This document shows positions 9,860 through 20,600 of a stretch of DNA of 64,000 nucleotides, in pieces. Position 1 is the stretch's first letter; each line of letters begins with the position of its first letter. Source of the DNA: Meconema thalassinum (taxonomy: Eukaryota > Arthropoda > Insecta > Orthoptera > Tettigoniidae). The stretch lies in assembly GCA_946902985.2 (NCBI GenBank), contig OX336393.1:49599348-49663347 (forward strand), read 5' to 3'. A program made the position numbers and the translations under genes. Under the pieces are notes generated by a model. That model did not search any database, was not told the origin of the DNA, and worked only from the letters and a program-made list of their open reading frames with translations.

Positions 9860-12679
9860 TATACCCTTCAGTGTTCTTCTAGGATGCCGACTCTTACTCG
9901 GGTAGTGCTCTGTTCGGGGTGGCTCTAACTTATTCTAAACATCCTAGGAATATCGTCACAGGATCACAGGAGGCTTATCTTAAAATCAGTAGGTCAGAGA
10001 ACTCCTAATATAAAATAATTTATTTCACAAAAACATCATCTCCCTTTTCTCCCAACCATAGACAAATAAAAACAAAATCAACTCCCTTAAATTACTGAAA
10101 TCAACAACATCAAAAAAATGCACAAATAATGCTTCACACTGGCTGAAACCAGGAATAGAAAATAGTCTATTTTACTGCAGTCCACTGCTTCAAGTCCAAG
10201 AGTTATTGTCAACAGACTTAATTCAAATAACTATGGCTTAAATAAACCAGCCATTCTATCACAATAAATTGCGCACTCAGGTTTATAACTTGCAAAATTT
10301 GTTCTTTGGGAAATCGGACATGTCTACTCGTACAATCATCATCTTTCCTCACAAGAGTCAGATAATGAAGACAATAGATTTACTCTAGGTCACGGGCATG
10401 TGTGTTTTTATAACTTTAAAAACAATTACTTCTCTCAGAGCTATGACTCCGTTAATTATGGTAAAATAAACAAGTCAACATACATGAAGCATCAAATAAA
10501 TACTTCGGCGGCCGGTGCGCCGTGATTATTAATAAACAACAACTATAATGAATGCACTCCAAAAATAATGACAATAGAATACATCGCTTCCTGAAGCAGT
10601 ACACAAGAAGAAACCCCGGGAAGTTGGGCTACCTCCCTTCATAGAATACAATAACAACCTCGACCTTGTGACAGACACACTTTCACCGCACTAACCAGCT
10701 GGCCGGCAACAACCTTCCTGGCTGTTTTAGAATTCAGACGGCTTACCACATCTCTACCTGTCTCTTAAAGACTCCCTTTTACCTGCCTTGGGCTCGAGCA
10801 ATACAATACCTTTCCGACGGAGCTAAAGTGGACTCTCATCAGATAATGAATTCAATCATTTTACTTACCATTTATATATCATCGAAGAATGCGGGAATAT
10901 CACCTCCGCTATTATTTTCACTTACCCTTATATATCGTCGAAGAATGCGGGAATATCACCTCCGCTATAATTTTCACTCACCATTATATATCATCGAAGA
11001 ACGCGGGAATATCACCTCCGCTTTAATTCTGCTCGACCCAGGATCGACTCTCAGCCTTACCTGAATATATCTCACATTACCCTCCAGCCATTCTTGTCTT
11101 ACCTCTTTTTACCTTCGTGTGATAATCACTTACCATACTTATTATTCTCATAATTTCAGTGTCACTTACTGGTCTTGTCACAATATCGAGCGGTCTTCCC
11201 CATATTAGCTTTTACAATCACATTGTGCATAAGCACTATCAAACAAATTATTCCCTGGACTGTGCATTCAACAAGATTAATGACATCCCAAAACAAAACC
11301 ATATTTAAAATAACACTTTGATGCTCATATACTTATTACGTTATAAAACACACAAAAATACTCATTACTGATAAACACACAAATCTACACAAACATGCCC
11401 GATATGCCTAAAATATCTATTTTTATCATAACTGCTTATGATCGAGATAAACTTATCCGATCCCAATGATGGGAAACATTATGGCCCACATGCCCCATAC
11501 AATATTTACTTATCTCTCATATTTCCTGATGCGGTTCTGGTCCTTGATATCAGTCTTCTTCATTAGTTGGTTCATCTTGATAGGAGGATAACTTACACAC
11601 GGTTTTTCTCAAAATTTCACCAAAACAAAGGTCCACTGTGAATTATTACCATTAACACAATGCACGGTTCTCGCACATGAAGCTCCTATCTCCTATATCT
11701 ATCATCAACTTACTTAGTTCGGCTGACAGTTCATAGCTTCCTAGAATACTGGTTTAGCTGTTAATAGCTCGGGCGGCTATACCTATCATTACAACTGCGT
11801 CATACTGTTATGATATGCACTGTTCTACTTCGCACTCGCGAATACTTAGCGATGTTCAAATTTCGGAGGTATACTTGCTCCTACTTATAAACTTGAAAAA
11901 AATGTTAATTTCTGAGGGCTTGAGGCACGGGCTTCCGCCTCTAGCGATGCCCCAAAGTAGACTGACTTCGCTGTGTTTCAATCCATTATTTATACGATTT
12001 CTCTTGAAGGGACGTGGAGTAGGGGGGTTTCAGAATTTATTTCCAAAATAACACTCACATGAATATGCGAACTAGCTCCTTAGAACGTCCTCATTTCCAA
12101 TGTCTCAATGACTCCTTTTTATTCAAAATCCGATCGTTGGATCCTTATATAATGAGCTCCGTAATTTGCTTCATTGTCCCTTAATTTCGGCGGGATCTGG
12201 TCGCGTCTAGCGTCTCTCGCCGCCATTGGTCGTTTCAAATCCACCCCCTGATTTCATTTTAATTCTGGCAAAAATCACAGAATAATCCAATTTAAATTTT
12301 GACGATATTTCTGAGAGGCTGGGATAATCCCCTATACAATGGTATAATTCCTGTTTCTGTATTCTAATTACTGTTCTAATTCCTTTCAAATGGGCGGGGT
12401 TTATTTGGTAGGTGATCGTTGAGGTATTCGCATTTACCCGCGTAGTGTAACGACCTCCGCGCGTTGTCTGGTCGCATTTGGTGTCCAGATGTGGATTTTC
12501 TCTCCCCTGCTACCTTTGTCTGCGCTGGGAGAAAGCTTCTTCAAGTCACGTACGAACCATCCTTTTGTCATTCTAGTTTCACAAGCAACTTCTATTCTCA
12601 CATCGACTTTGAGACATGAATTAAATCTTGTTGGAATAATATGTAGACTTTATGCTATCAGAGATGCATAAAGGTCACA
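9860..12679 (-). repeat. 5' LTR of the gypsy-type element (right copy)
   Basis: Direct repeat partner of 227-3049, 2820 bp. It should contain the element promoter. Differences from the left copy are mostly point changes plus a small change in an A-rich run near 11897 (left counterpart near 2265). It ends at aaggtcaca on the plus strand, next to the BEL coding sequence. Confidence 0.9.
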
Positions 12680-12705
12680 CTATCAAGGCGCGTCACTGCC
12701 ATCTC

Positions 12706-14718
12706 TTACGAAGGATCCAAGGGAAGATGATCCTTCAACCATGGCAGTCTAACTTCGTATCTACCATCTTCTTTCATTTCTACGGTTTCAATTACACTTA
12801 ATCTTGCTTCCTCGTCAAGTTCGCATTTCTTCTTTTCTGTGATAGGATCTTCTATTCCCAATATGTCAAGTTCCCAGAGGTTGCTAACCTTCTCTATATT
12901 CAGCATAATAAGTGTAGTTTTACTCATACCACACCCCGAGTGTTGGTCTCTGCCGAATACTGTCCACCCCAATGTAGTGCGAAACGCTGTTAACTCTCCC
13001 ACCGTTTTACGATCATTGGAGAGAACTGATCCTAGAAAATCAGCACCAATAAGGATCTCAATATCCTTATCCTTTCCTACATCTAGATGAGACAGTCCAA
13101 GTTTCACGACTTGCTCTGTTGTAAGGCGAGGGACCTGACTGCAAATAACAGGCTCACTAAGTGCAGTCAGTCTCAGCTGACAGGAGTTATCGAGATTATG
13201 AAGAACAAGTTCAAATACCCCATGTTCCACCGGAGATCCAGTTCTGCCACCAAACACAGCATGGCTTAAAGTAACCTTCCTGACTTCCTTGAGACCCAAT
13301 CTCTCTGCCAGTTCTTCTTTAATGTAAGAATGCTGGGAGGCAGAGTCTAGAAGAGCGCGTACAAGCTCTATATTACACCCGTGCACAATCTTAACCAAAA
13401 CTGTTAGTAGATATACACAGGTGGAATTTATGCAGAAGTTCGTCACTGACCTGGCCTGAGATGAGACCTGGGTCTCCTTTTTAAGATTCCTTTCTGAAAA
13501 ATCACACATAACTGGATAATGCTGCCGCTTACATAACTTGCAGGAGAGGCGAGTATGGCATCTTCTTGCAACATGACCAACCCTGAGACATTTGAAGCAT
13601 GCGCCATTCTTTGACAACCTGTCCTTCCTTTCTTCGAGAGTCATGTTCTTTGCTTCCGTGCATCCCGATGAAGGATGTTTCTCTTCACTACAAAAAGCAC
13701 ATGTACCTCCCACTCCTCCAGTTGATACCAAACCCTGAGCAGTAGGACCATCGCACAGTTTCAAGGGTTTTGAAATTTGTTTCTTTTCCGCAGTAACGTT
13801 ACTTATCTTTCTAGTAAGTTGTAAGTACTCTTCATTTTCTACTTCAGATTTCAAAAATGTCAAAAGGTTTCTAAGCTTATCTTGTGACCCATTTTCTTGT
13901 ATAAAATCTCCTCTTCTCTGCCACACACGAATTAATTCATCCGTCAAACAAGACTCTACCAGGGGAAATAATAATGCAGCATAATTGTCGGTAGTCAGGC
14001 CCATTGACTCGAGGGACCTAACATTAACCTCAATTCGATCATACAATACTGAAAGGGAAGGTTTCTCTGTCACTAGATTTATTATGTCCCTCACGTAATG
14101 TTCTATCAATAGATCTTTTCGACCATAGCGGGCTTCTAACAACTGCACAGCCTTGCTATAATTCTCGGCAATAGGAGGAAAACCGCTCACAAGATCATAC
14201 GCCCTTGTTCCAGGAGTCATAGATTCTCTTAGATAAAGAATCTTTTCTGCAGCATCCAGCTCGACACTCTCATGTATTCGCTTGAACTGGGCCCAAAACG
14301 ATAACCAATGCTTAATATCTCCTGAGAACTTCACAAGCGACAACTTGGGTAATTTACTAATCACTTTACCAGTTTGAGAAACACTAGTTCTTATGGAATG
14401 AGTGTCACACGGTATTTCACATTCGTATTTTTCGTACTTACACTTCACTGTTGTCCATTTGTCTCGATATGTTTCGACTTCTTCATATTCCTCGTCTTCA
14501 TCTTCGTTGTTGCATTCACGTCCATGCCAAGCTTCGCGGATTCTCTCGTCAAGTGGAAACAGTCGATCGGCTTTATCTTCGAGTAGTTTAAAACTAGTAA
14601 ATATATCTTCCTGCTTCACATTTTCCTCCTTAATCTTGTTCTGGAACGTGTCGAAAGCTCTTGTGAACAAACGACGTAACTGTGCTCTTTCTCTTTGTAA
14701 AGCAGTCACTTCAGCCAT
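12706..14718 (-). CDS. BEL/Pao Gag with zinc knuckles and aspartic protease (670 codons)
   Basis: The product starts MAEVTALQRERAQLRRLF and has the BEL-type Gag block (LPKLSLVKFSGDIKHWLSFW, then LLEARYGRKDLLIEHYV) at about residues 125-220. Cys/His knuckles follow (CAFCSEEKHPSSGC, CFKCLRVGHVARRC, CKLCKRQHYPVMC). The protease has ALLDSASQHSYIKEEL and ILIGADFLGSVL; the usual D-[ST]-G triad reads DSA, which may weaken activity. The last part, YEVRLPWLKDHLPLDPS, is the normal linker before BEL RT. It ends in TAA 20-odd bases before the gypsy insertion. RT resumes at 1-222. Confidence 0.85.
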   Translation of the reverse strand: MAEVTALQRERAQLRRLFTRAFDTFQNKIKEENVKQEDIFTSFKLLEDKADRLFPLDERIREAWHGRECNNEDEDEEYEEVETYRDKWTTVKCKYEKYECEIPCDTHSIRTSVSQTGKVISKLPKLSLVKFSGDIKHWLSFWAQFKRIHESVELDAAEKILYLRESMTPGTRAYDLVSGFPPIAENYSKAVQLLEARYGRKDLLIEHYVRDIINLVTEKPSLSVLYDRIEVNVRSLESMGLTTDNYAALLFPLVESCLTDELIRVWQRRGDFIQENGSQDKLRNLLTFLKSEVENEEYLQLTRKISNVTAEKKQISKPLKLCDGPTAQGLVSTGGVGGTCAFCSEEKHPSSGCTEAKNMTLEERKDRLSKNGACFKCLRVGHVARRCHTRLSCKLCKRQHYPVMCDFSERNLKKETQVSSQARSVTNFCINSTCVYLLTVLVKIVHGCNIELVRALLDSASQHSYIKEELAERLGLKEVRKVTLSHAVFGGRTGSPVEHGVFELVLHNLDNSCQLRLTALSEPVICSQVPRLTTEQVVKLGLSHLDVGKDKDIEILIGADFLGSVLSNDRKTVGELTAFRTTLGWTVFGRDQHSGCGMSKTTLIMLNIEKVSNLWELDILGIEDPITEKKKCELDEEARLSVIETVEMKEDGRYEVRLPWLKDHLPLDPS

Positions 14719-15190
14719 GATGATAGATTTTGCTAGTCGAAATCAAACAGTTGTTGTGTACCTAAAGTTCTTATTTTACTTTCACTGCACGGCAATCAGT
14801 CCTGACTATCGGTAGCCAAATGTTAACTCTAACCTTGTTTTAATATAAACACCATGCAGTCATATACCGGTACAGGTTCCATACTTTATTTTTACTACCG
14901 TCACCAAGACAACGTATATACAACATAAAACAATAAATACCCTGTACATGATACCAATACCAAGAAATTTATTACTTTAACCTGACAGCGGGTTTCAGTA
15001 CAGAGTGGCGGATGATCTCGAAGTGCCGCCCCTTAAAACCTCAATAACTAACTAACTAACCAACTAGAGTGGCTGAACCAACACAAGTTAGCTACACTGA
15101 TGGGGATCGGTGTTCAACGCGACATCCGCTCATGGGAGAGAGTGAGTTAGAGGACCTTAAGGGGACTCACACCCCGTAAGTGGGAGTTTT
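14719..15190 (-). repeat. BEL leader, primer-binding area and presumed 5' LTR
   Basis: On the minus strand a sequence ending GAGTTAACA precedes TTTGGCTACCGATAGTCAGG, which fits an LTR end (..ACA) followed by a TGG-type primer site at about 14803-14819. The presumed LTR therefore starts near 14821 in plus coordinates. Its far end is not determined. Confidence 0.5.
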
Positions 15191-15448
15191 CGCTCTCAGT
15201 TAGGAATAAAATAATAACTTCACTAATATGTAACATAGAATAATGAAAACTGATATACGGTACTTATAGTCAATATATAGGGATTTCATTTGTTATATGA
15301 AAGGGAACAATACGGTACATAATGGACAATATTTGTGATTTTATTTTTCAATGCTATGAATCACAAAAAACACGATTTAACAAGAAATACCAGTCAATTG
15401 CATTTTGTAAGCATTTTGAATTTCTATTGCACTTTGTGAGTATTTTGG
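15191..15448. repeat. Older repeat with cattttgtaagtatttt units (left part)
   Basis: The stretch contains the phrases ttgcattttgtaagcatttt and ttgcactttgtgagtatttt. The same kind of units continue at 19141-19360, on the other side of the L2-like LINE, so the LINE seems to have inserted into this older repeat. No gene is seen. Confidence 0.5.
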
Positions 15449-15478
15449 AGGGCGGAACAGGGCAAGTTTCAGGGGTAT

Positions 15479-15735
15479 TTGAATGAGCTATTTGTAGGAT
15501 GGGCATCGGAAGGAAATCACATTAATATCCTGTGGACTAACTTTTTGAAAATTTTAAATAGCGCTGTTGATAAATTTGTCCCATTTAAATTGCTGAAACA
15601 AAACCCAGATCCTGAGTATTACACACGAGAAATTAGGAGTCTAAAACGGAAAATTGGGAAATTTACAATAAAAGACATGATAGTGACAAGTATATGTTGA
15701 AATTTAAGTCCTTATCAAGAGAGCTCATCTTAAAA
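15479..15735 (+). pseudogene. L2-like LINE ORF2 linker fragment
   Basis: The open part encodes ILWTNFLKILNSAVDKFV and REIRSLKRKIGKF, the pattern between endonuclease and RT in Jockey/CR1-type LINEs. A frame change near 15665 leads into KYMLKFKSLSRELILK, after which the nested element begins. The coding sense resumes at 17245 with KRAAHDSYMQGLL. Confidence 0.65.
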
Positions 15736-15874
15736 CAAGTAGTTCCGTGAAGAACTATACAGCCTATTTTCATATATCCTACTCATCCTGCCTCTATCTA
15801 CATACAAAATATCAGTTTAATTGCTGTAACAGATTAGTAGATATTGAGAACCGTCTAAATATTTCAGATGGTCG

Positions 15875-17026
15875 CCAGGTTGGAATATTATTTTTGTACT
15901 ATTACATTAAGATTATTGTGTACGTGTGGTATACAAACTTCAATCGCATGATTAGAACACAAGAAGTAAAAACGAGATTTTAAAATTACGCACAGCAGCC
16001 ATCTTGTGATTATGCAAACAATTGAAAGAAATGAGATGCCAGTGGTTCAACATTTGTATAAGCATTTAACGTGCAACGTTTCACGGCACTCGGATAGTTA
16101 ATTCGCGAGAAACGTCCATTTAAATATTTATACTTCGCGTCGCCGCCATGTTGGATTTGTGCTCACCAGGTTACTGAAAATCCTATAGGTGAACATATGT
16201 TCATAGACTCTATGAACATTAAAAAATTCAGTTTGGTTGCTGTAAAAGATTCATAGATATTGAGAACCGTCTAAATATTTCGGAAGCTCGCAATTTAGGA
16301 TTGTTATATGTATAGGCCATAGAGTTATGTACCATTCAAGGACAATTATTGCCTAGGTTCATTATTCAAACTTTCACTTCGATCGCATGAATACGACACA
16401 AGAAATAAAAACTTAATTTTAAAATTTTGCACAGCCGCCATCTTGAGGTTATGTAAACAATTGAATTAAATTAGATGGCAGGGCATTATAAACTGCAAAA
16501 TCATTTACTGTACCACATTTCACAGCGCTCAGAGAGTAAAATCACGAGAAAAGTCTATTAAAATATTTCAAATTCACTTGGTTGCCATGTTCGTTTTGTA
16601 TTTTACAGGTTTATGAAATATACATAGGTAAACTTGTATTAGTACCCTTTATCACCGTACAAAATTTCAGGGTGATATCTGTAATAGTTTCGGATATATA
16701 GAATGTCAGTGAAATATTTTGCACAGCCGCCATTTTGAGGTTATGTAAACAATTGAACTAAATTAGACTCCAGTGCATTACAATGTGCATAAACAATTAC
16801 TGTACCAAGTTTCATTACGTTTGGATAGTTAAATCGCGAGAAAAGTCTATTTAAAAGTCTCAAATTCGCTTGGCCGCCATGTTGGTTCTGTATTCACCAG
16901 GTTTTTGAAAGTCTCATAGGTGAACATCTAGTAGTAACCTTTATCACCGTACACAATTTCAGGGCGATATCGGTAATAGTTTCGGAGGTATTGAATGCTA
17001 GTGAAATATTTCGCACAGCCGCCATG
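15875..17026 (+). repeat. Array of ~146-bp units each with a GCCGCCATnTTG-like motif
   Basis: The CCAT core (or its degenerate form) falls at 15875, 15999, 16146, 16291, 16438, 16585, 16730, 16877 and 17022: spacings 124, 147, 145, 147, 147, 145, 147 and 145 bp. Units alternate between two types, giving ~292-bp doublets. The motif matches the published YY1/Pho-type consensus AAnATGGCGGC read in reverse; binding is not shown. Confidence 0.8.
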
Positions 17027-17145
17027 TTGGATTGGTGAGACGTAACAAAAAGTGAAGGGCACGGTCGAGGTCGCCGGGAATAGCGCTATGAACTTACCGA
17101 GTTTCATTGAAATCGCTCCAGCCGTTTAGATTTTATTAGGGGGGA

Positions 17146-17188
17146 ACACACACACACCTCACACACACACACACGCACACACACACGG
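17146..17188. repeat. (AC)n microsatellite of the DINE-like element
   Basis: An imperfect CA-repeat run interrupted by ctcac and gcac lies near the 5' end (minus strand) of the element. The second copy has a longer GT run at 55183-55240. Confidence 0.85.
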
Positions 17189-17263
17189 ACAAAAGGTGAT
17201 CTCATAAGCCTATTTTTTCAAAATTGAAAATAGGCTAAAAAGAGGGCTGCTCATGACAGTTAT

Positions 17264-18067
17264 ATGCAAGGTTTACTTGGTTCGGGAGGTGATGGGTGGA
17301 AAAAACTTTACAGTTATGTTAGGAGAAGAAAGGGAAATTCAAATAATTTGTCGATGATAATGTCCGGTGACGGTAAATTAATTACTGAGAAACAGGCCAT
17401 TGCTAATGAATTAAATGTCTTTTACGGTAGTGTGTTCAATAAATCCAATAGCTGTGTGTTGGACCTTAACGACGAATCAGGGACTCCCCTGTTCCAAATA
17501 AACCAGTCAGCAATTGTAAAGCTAATACAAACACTACGTTTCAATGTATCAAAGGGTCCTGATAATATTGTTAGTGAAGCACTTAAACTAGGAGGTAGGG
17601 CCGTGGCACGATACTTGGAGGTGATGTTCAATGTGTCCATAAACAATGCGCAAATCCCAGATGACTGGAAAAGAGCTACGGTAGTCCCAATATTTAAGGG
17701 AGGGAGCAGACTTGAATTGGGCAACTACAGGCCGGTTAGCCTTACGTCCATCGTTTGTAAACAGATGGAGCATCTCATTTGCGACTACTTGAGGGAACAG
17801 TGGGAAACATTATCATGGTTTAATGATAGGCAACATGGATTTCGGAAAGGTTACTCATGCGAGAGTCAGATGCTATCACTTTTTCAAGACATTAGCGAAT
17901 CGTTAGACCATGGAGTTTCAGTCGACACCGTGGTTATAGATTTTGCGAAGGCATTTGATGTCGTTCCGCATGACATGCTACTCCATAAATTAGCTTCGAC
18001 GAAGATTGATAGAAGAGAAATTTTATGGATCCAAGAGTATTTGACGGGACGATCCCAGAAAGTGTAA
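17264..18067 (+). pseudogene. L2-like LINE reverse transcriptase, N-terminal half
   Basis: RT motifs are seen in order: PDDWKRATVVPIFKGG, NYRPVSLTSIVCKQMEH, QHGFRKGYSCESQ, and the catalytic DFAKAFDVVPHD near residues 227-238. The protein would reverse-transcribe the LINE RNA at its insertion site. It ends in TAA at 18065-18067, but the same frame continues at 18068 with VEGIFSDEITVTSGIPQGS, so a single stop breaks the ORF. The first Met is internal; coding sense extends upstream to about 17245. Confidence 0.85.
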
Positions 18068-18976
18068 GTCGAAGGCATATTCTCGGATGAAATCACCGTA
18101 ACGTCGGGTATCCCTCAGGGCAGCGTAATCGGGACTTTGTTATTTTTGGCGTTTATAAATGACTTACCAAATGGGATTCGCAGTGACTGTCGATTGCTTG
18201 CGGATGATTGTGTAATATATCGAAAGATAAATGACTCACAAGGCAATGCAGTGCTTCAAGAGGACCTGAACCTGGTCTATAAGTGGGCTATTGTAAATAA
18301 AATGAAAATAAACACAAGAAAATGTAGTCTCTTAAAAGTAGGGAAAGTGCGAAGGCAGGATTTTCAATATAACATTGGCTCGGAAGTACTTGTAGAAGAA
18401 GATTCTTGCAAATATTTGGGCGTTCACGTAAGGAATGATATGAAATGGAGTAGTCATGTAGGATGTGTAGTTTCAAAAGCTTACAAATCCCTGCACTTTG
18501 TAATGAGGGTATTAAAAGGAAGTAGTACCTCTGCTAAAGAATTAGGCTATTTGTCACTTGTAAGACCTATTCTGGAATCTGCCTCGGCGGTTTGGGATCC
18601 ATATCAAGTAGGGCCCATCAATGAGTTGGAAATGGTGCAAAGAAAGGCCGCTAGATTTGTGCTCAGCGACTTTAACCCCAGGAGCAGTGTGAGCCGTATG
18701 TTAAAGAAACTTGGGTGGGAATCACTGGTGGCTAGGAGGATGAAATCTAGACTCTGCGCTATGTACAATACGTATACAAATCAACCAGCATGGGGTGAGC
18801 TTTGCAAACGATTGGGAAAGCCCACTTACATGGGTAGGAGCGATCACCCTTTCAAAGTTAAGGGCCGACCACAGCGAACAAATTATGGTAAATATTCTTT
18901 TGTAAACCGTGCCATTGATAACTGGAACTCTCTACCTGCCGCAGTCTTAGAGCCTTTTCCCAAACATATAGCCTAG
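18068..18976 (+). pseudogene. L2-like LINE reverse transcriptase, C-terminal half
   Basis: This segment continues the frame of 17264-18067 after one stop. It holds the SGIPQGS motif, the ADD box (LLADDCVIY near 18197-18223) and the KYLGVHVRNDMKW motif. The C-terminal region has the pattern RPILESASAVWDPY, LEMVQRKAARFV and KYSFVNRAIDNWNSLPA, which is common to Jockey/CR1/L2-type ORF2 proteins. A short 3' UTR and the GAAT tail follow. Confidence 0.85.
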
Positions 18977-19117
18977 GTGTGTTTAAGAAAAGACTGACTA
19001 TTTGTGTAAATACTCCAGTTTAATTGTTGTATAATTGTTATTGAATTGTTATGTATAATTATTTATTGGTTATGTATATCCAATTTGCCACCGGGGGACA
19101 CACCCCCCATTGCAAAT

Positions 19118-19140
19118 AAATGAATGAATGAATGAATGAA
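19118..19140 (+). repeat. (GAAT)n tail of the L2-like LINE
   Basis: About five GAAT/TGAA repeats follow a short 3' UTR that contains a G/C hairpin (ccgggggacacacccccc). Short 3' tandem repeats instead of poly(A) are normal for L2/CR1 elements. Confidence 0.8.
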
Positions 19141-19515
19141 ATGTGCATTTTGTCCGTATTTTCAATCTCATTTGCATTTTGTAAGTATTTCGACTCTTCA
19201 TTGCATTTTGTACGTATTTTGAACCTAATCTACATCTTGTGCATATTTTTCAATTAATTCCATTTTTGACTTTTTCTACTTCTAAATTCCCTCTTGTAGG
19301 CTAAGTATTTCCACTCTCCATTTTCTGAGTCGTTTCAATCTGAGTTCCATTTTGTAAGTATTTTCAGTCCAACTTAATTCTCGTTTTGGTTTCCATTTCA
19401 TTGTCATTTTTGCTATCACCCAGACCATTAGAGGCCGATAACCTAGATGTTAGGCTCCTTAAAACAACAATGAAAATCATCAGCATCGAAATAACAACAA
19501 CAACAACAACACTGC
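19141..19515 (+). repeat. Interspersed repeat ending in ggccgataacctagatgtta tail
   Basis: The stretch has several cattttgtaagtattttca-type units, then a module also found at 39795-39995 (cattgtcatttttgctatca, then cacccagaccattag, then the conserved tail and ccttaaaacaacaa). Both copies end in simple repeats (CAA or ATC). It is probably a SINE-like retroposon. Confidence 0.55.
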
Positions 19516-19517
19516 AC

Positions 19518-19640
19518 TGTTTGGAGCGTGCTGGCGCAGTGGTCTCCCACCAAGGTGGACCATACTCGATTCCCGGACAATGCATGTGACATTTTCGAAG
19601 TGAAATTTAATTTCCTGTCGTTCGGATTCCACGAAAAGGA
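19518..19640 (+). repeat. tRNA-like SINE head fragment
   Basis: Phrases ctggcgcagtggtctcccac and ctcgattcccgg sit at A-box and B-box spacing, as in a tRNA-derived SINE. It does not fold as a proper tRNA and is not called as a tRNA gene. From 19641 to 20265 I see nothing beyond short frames without domains. Confidence 0.4.
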
Positions 19641-20265
19641 AGATCCGTGCCTATTGATCTCAAGATTAACGATCACATAAAACTTGAAGCTTCTTTCCAT
19701 TTTTGCTCAGCACAGCGAACTATTTCTTGGCTTTATGACTTAAGCACAGACTTCACTTCACGAACTTCACTTTTTGACATGAATACGTCTTTGTGTTTGG
19801 TCGCAGGTAGTGTGGATGTTCGAAAACTGTTCAACTTACGACCTGTCACCTCCCATTCTAAAAACTGTGAAAGCTTCAACATGATACTTGTGGGCAAGTT
19901 ATTATCTTGCTTTGTAAAGTGAAATGTGTTTTTAGATTACCTGTTTTCGGTCTGCAGTGAGAACTCACCCTCTACCTACAGATTCAATAACAACAGGACT
20001 ATAATGATTGATCGACTCTCTTGCTCCACTACACAGGAATATTATTCCGTACACTCCATTTACTCTATATTTACGAGCAAAGCAAGCTTTCAGACGACAA
20101 GCAAGAGAAAAGAAATAAAAACGAAAAAGAAAATAAACTGGAATTATCGGTTGGATTTGTTTATTTTTATCAACAGAATGAGCAATGAACATTACCTGCT
20201 CTCCTAGAGGTGGTTCCAATACAGAGTTCAGAAACAATTTTATACATAGACTAAGTTCCATTGAC

Positions 20266-20600
20266 GGCTTCAGTGGTGTAGTCGGTAGCATGCTGAACTA
20301 CTATGCCCAAGATCGTGGGTTCAAACCCGGCCGAAGTCGTCGGATTTTTAAGAGCGTTAATATCCTTGAGTATGCCTTCCTTCGGAGGGGAAGTAAAGCC
20401 GGCGGGTCTATTTCATAGATTTATGGCATGTAAAACAACCAACCACTACTATTGGTAGTTTGTAGCCAAAATGTGTCGGTTATTTAGTTAGAAACGCTCG
20501 ATCAAGTTCCAACGTTCGCCACTGGATGTCAGTGACAGTGGCGTCTGGTAGCCGAAGTTGAACTACTAGAAAGTGAACTTGTTGAGGAGCGTTCGGGCGT
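20266..20600 (+). mobile_element. tRNA-derived SINE, family A
   Basis: The head gtagtcggtagcatgctgaa and the B-box ggttcaaacccgg are followed by the body (tatgccttccttcggagggg, tcatagatttatggcatgta). The same family is found at 25069-27005 (minus, interrupted), 41320-41515, 42047-42130 and 60581-61001. The tail here is diverged. Confidence 0.75.

Larger units (their letters stand above)
227..12679 (-). mobile_element. Ty3/gypsy-type LTR retrotransposon with 2.8-kb LTRs
   Basis: Two near-identical direct repeats of about 2.8 kb bound a minus-strand gag-protease-RT-RNase H-integrase block (3380-9234). Order protease, RT, RNase H, integrase is that of Ty3/gypsy. No envelope-like reading frame is seen between integrase and the 3' LTR. 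Integrase has HHCC and D,D-34-E features. The pol frame carries one frameshift and two in-frame stops, so this copy looks inactive. Long LTRs and the HPQGNPSERV integrase motif suggest the Osvaldo/Ulysses-like side of the family, which is inference. The insertion lies inside a BEL element. Confidence 0.9.
1..15190 (-). mobile_element. BEL/Pao LTR retrotransposon, interrupted by a gypsy-type element
   Basis: Gag-protease coding sequence (12706-14718), a probable primer-binding area near 14803-14820 and a presumed 5' LTR starting near 14821 lie right of the insertion. The RT start lies left of it. Orientation is minus. The outer end of the 5' LTR cannot be fixed because the partner LTR is outside the window, so 15190 is approximate. 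The gag-pro frame has a stop (TAA) just before the insertion point, so the element was probably already decayed. Confidence 0.75.
15734..17241 (-). mobile_element. DINE-1/Helentron-like non-autonomous element, copy 1
   Basis: It is homologous to 55131-56656 in inverted orientation. Read on the minus strand it starts TTTTTAGCCTATTTTCA, has an inner copy of that end (a 30-bp near-palindrome), then an AC/GT microsatellite, a core of ~146-bp units, the inverted terminal motif TGAAAATAGGCT, and a terminal hairpin (TAGTTC...GAACTA) ending near CTTGTT. Asymmetric terminal inverted repeats, microsatellite, central tandem repeats and a 3' hairpin are the plan of DINE-1/Helentron-associated elements. 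It has no coding capacity. Confidence 0.7.
15449..19140 (+). mobile_element. L2/CR1-like non-LTR retrotransposon, 5'-truncated, with nested DINE-like insert
   Basis: The element encodes the linker before RT, the RT itself and the C-terminal region in one orientation, and ends in a (GAAT)n tail at about 19118-19140, which is typical of L2-like LINEs. The endonuclease domain is missing, so it is 5'-truncated. A 1.5-kb DINE/Helentron-like element at 15734-17241 splits the linker. Assignment to L2/CR1 rather than another Jockey-superfamily clade is by sequence impression and tail type. Confidence 0.75.
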
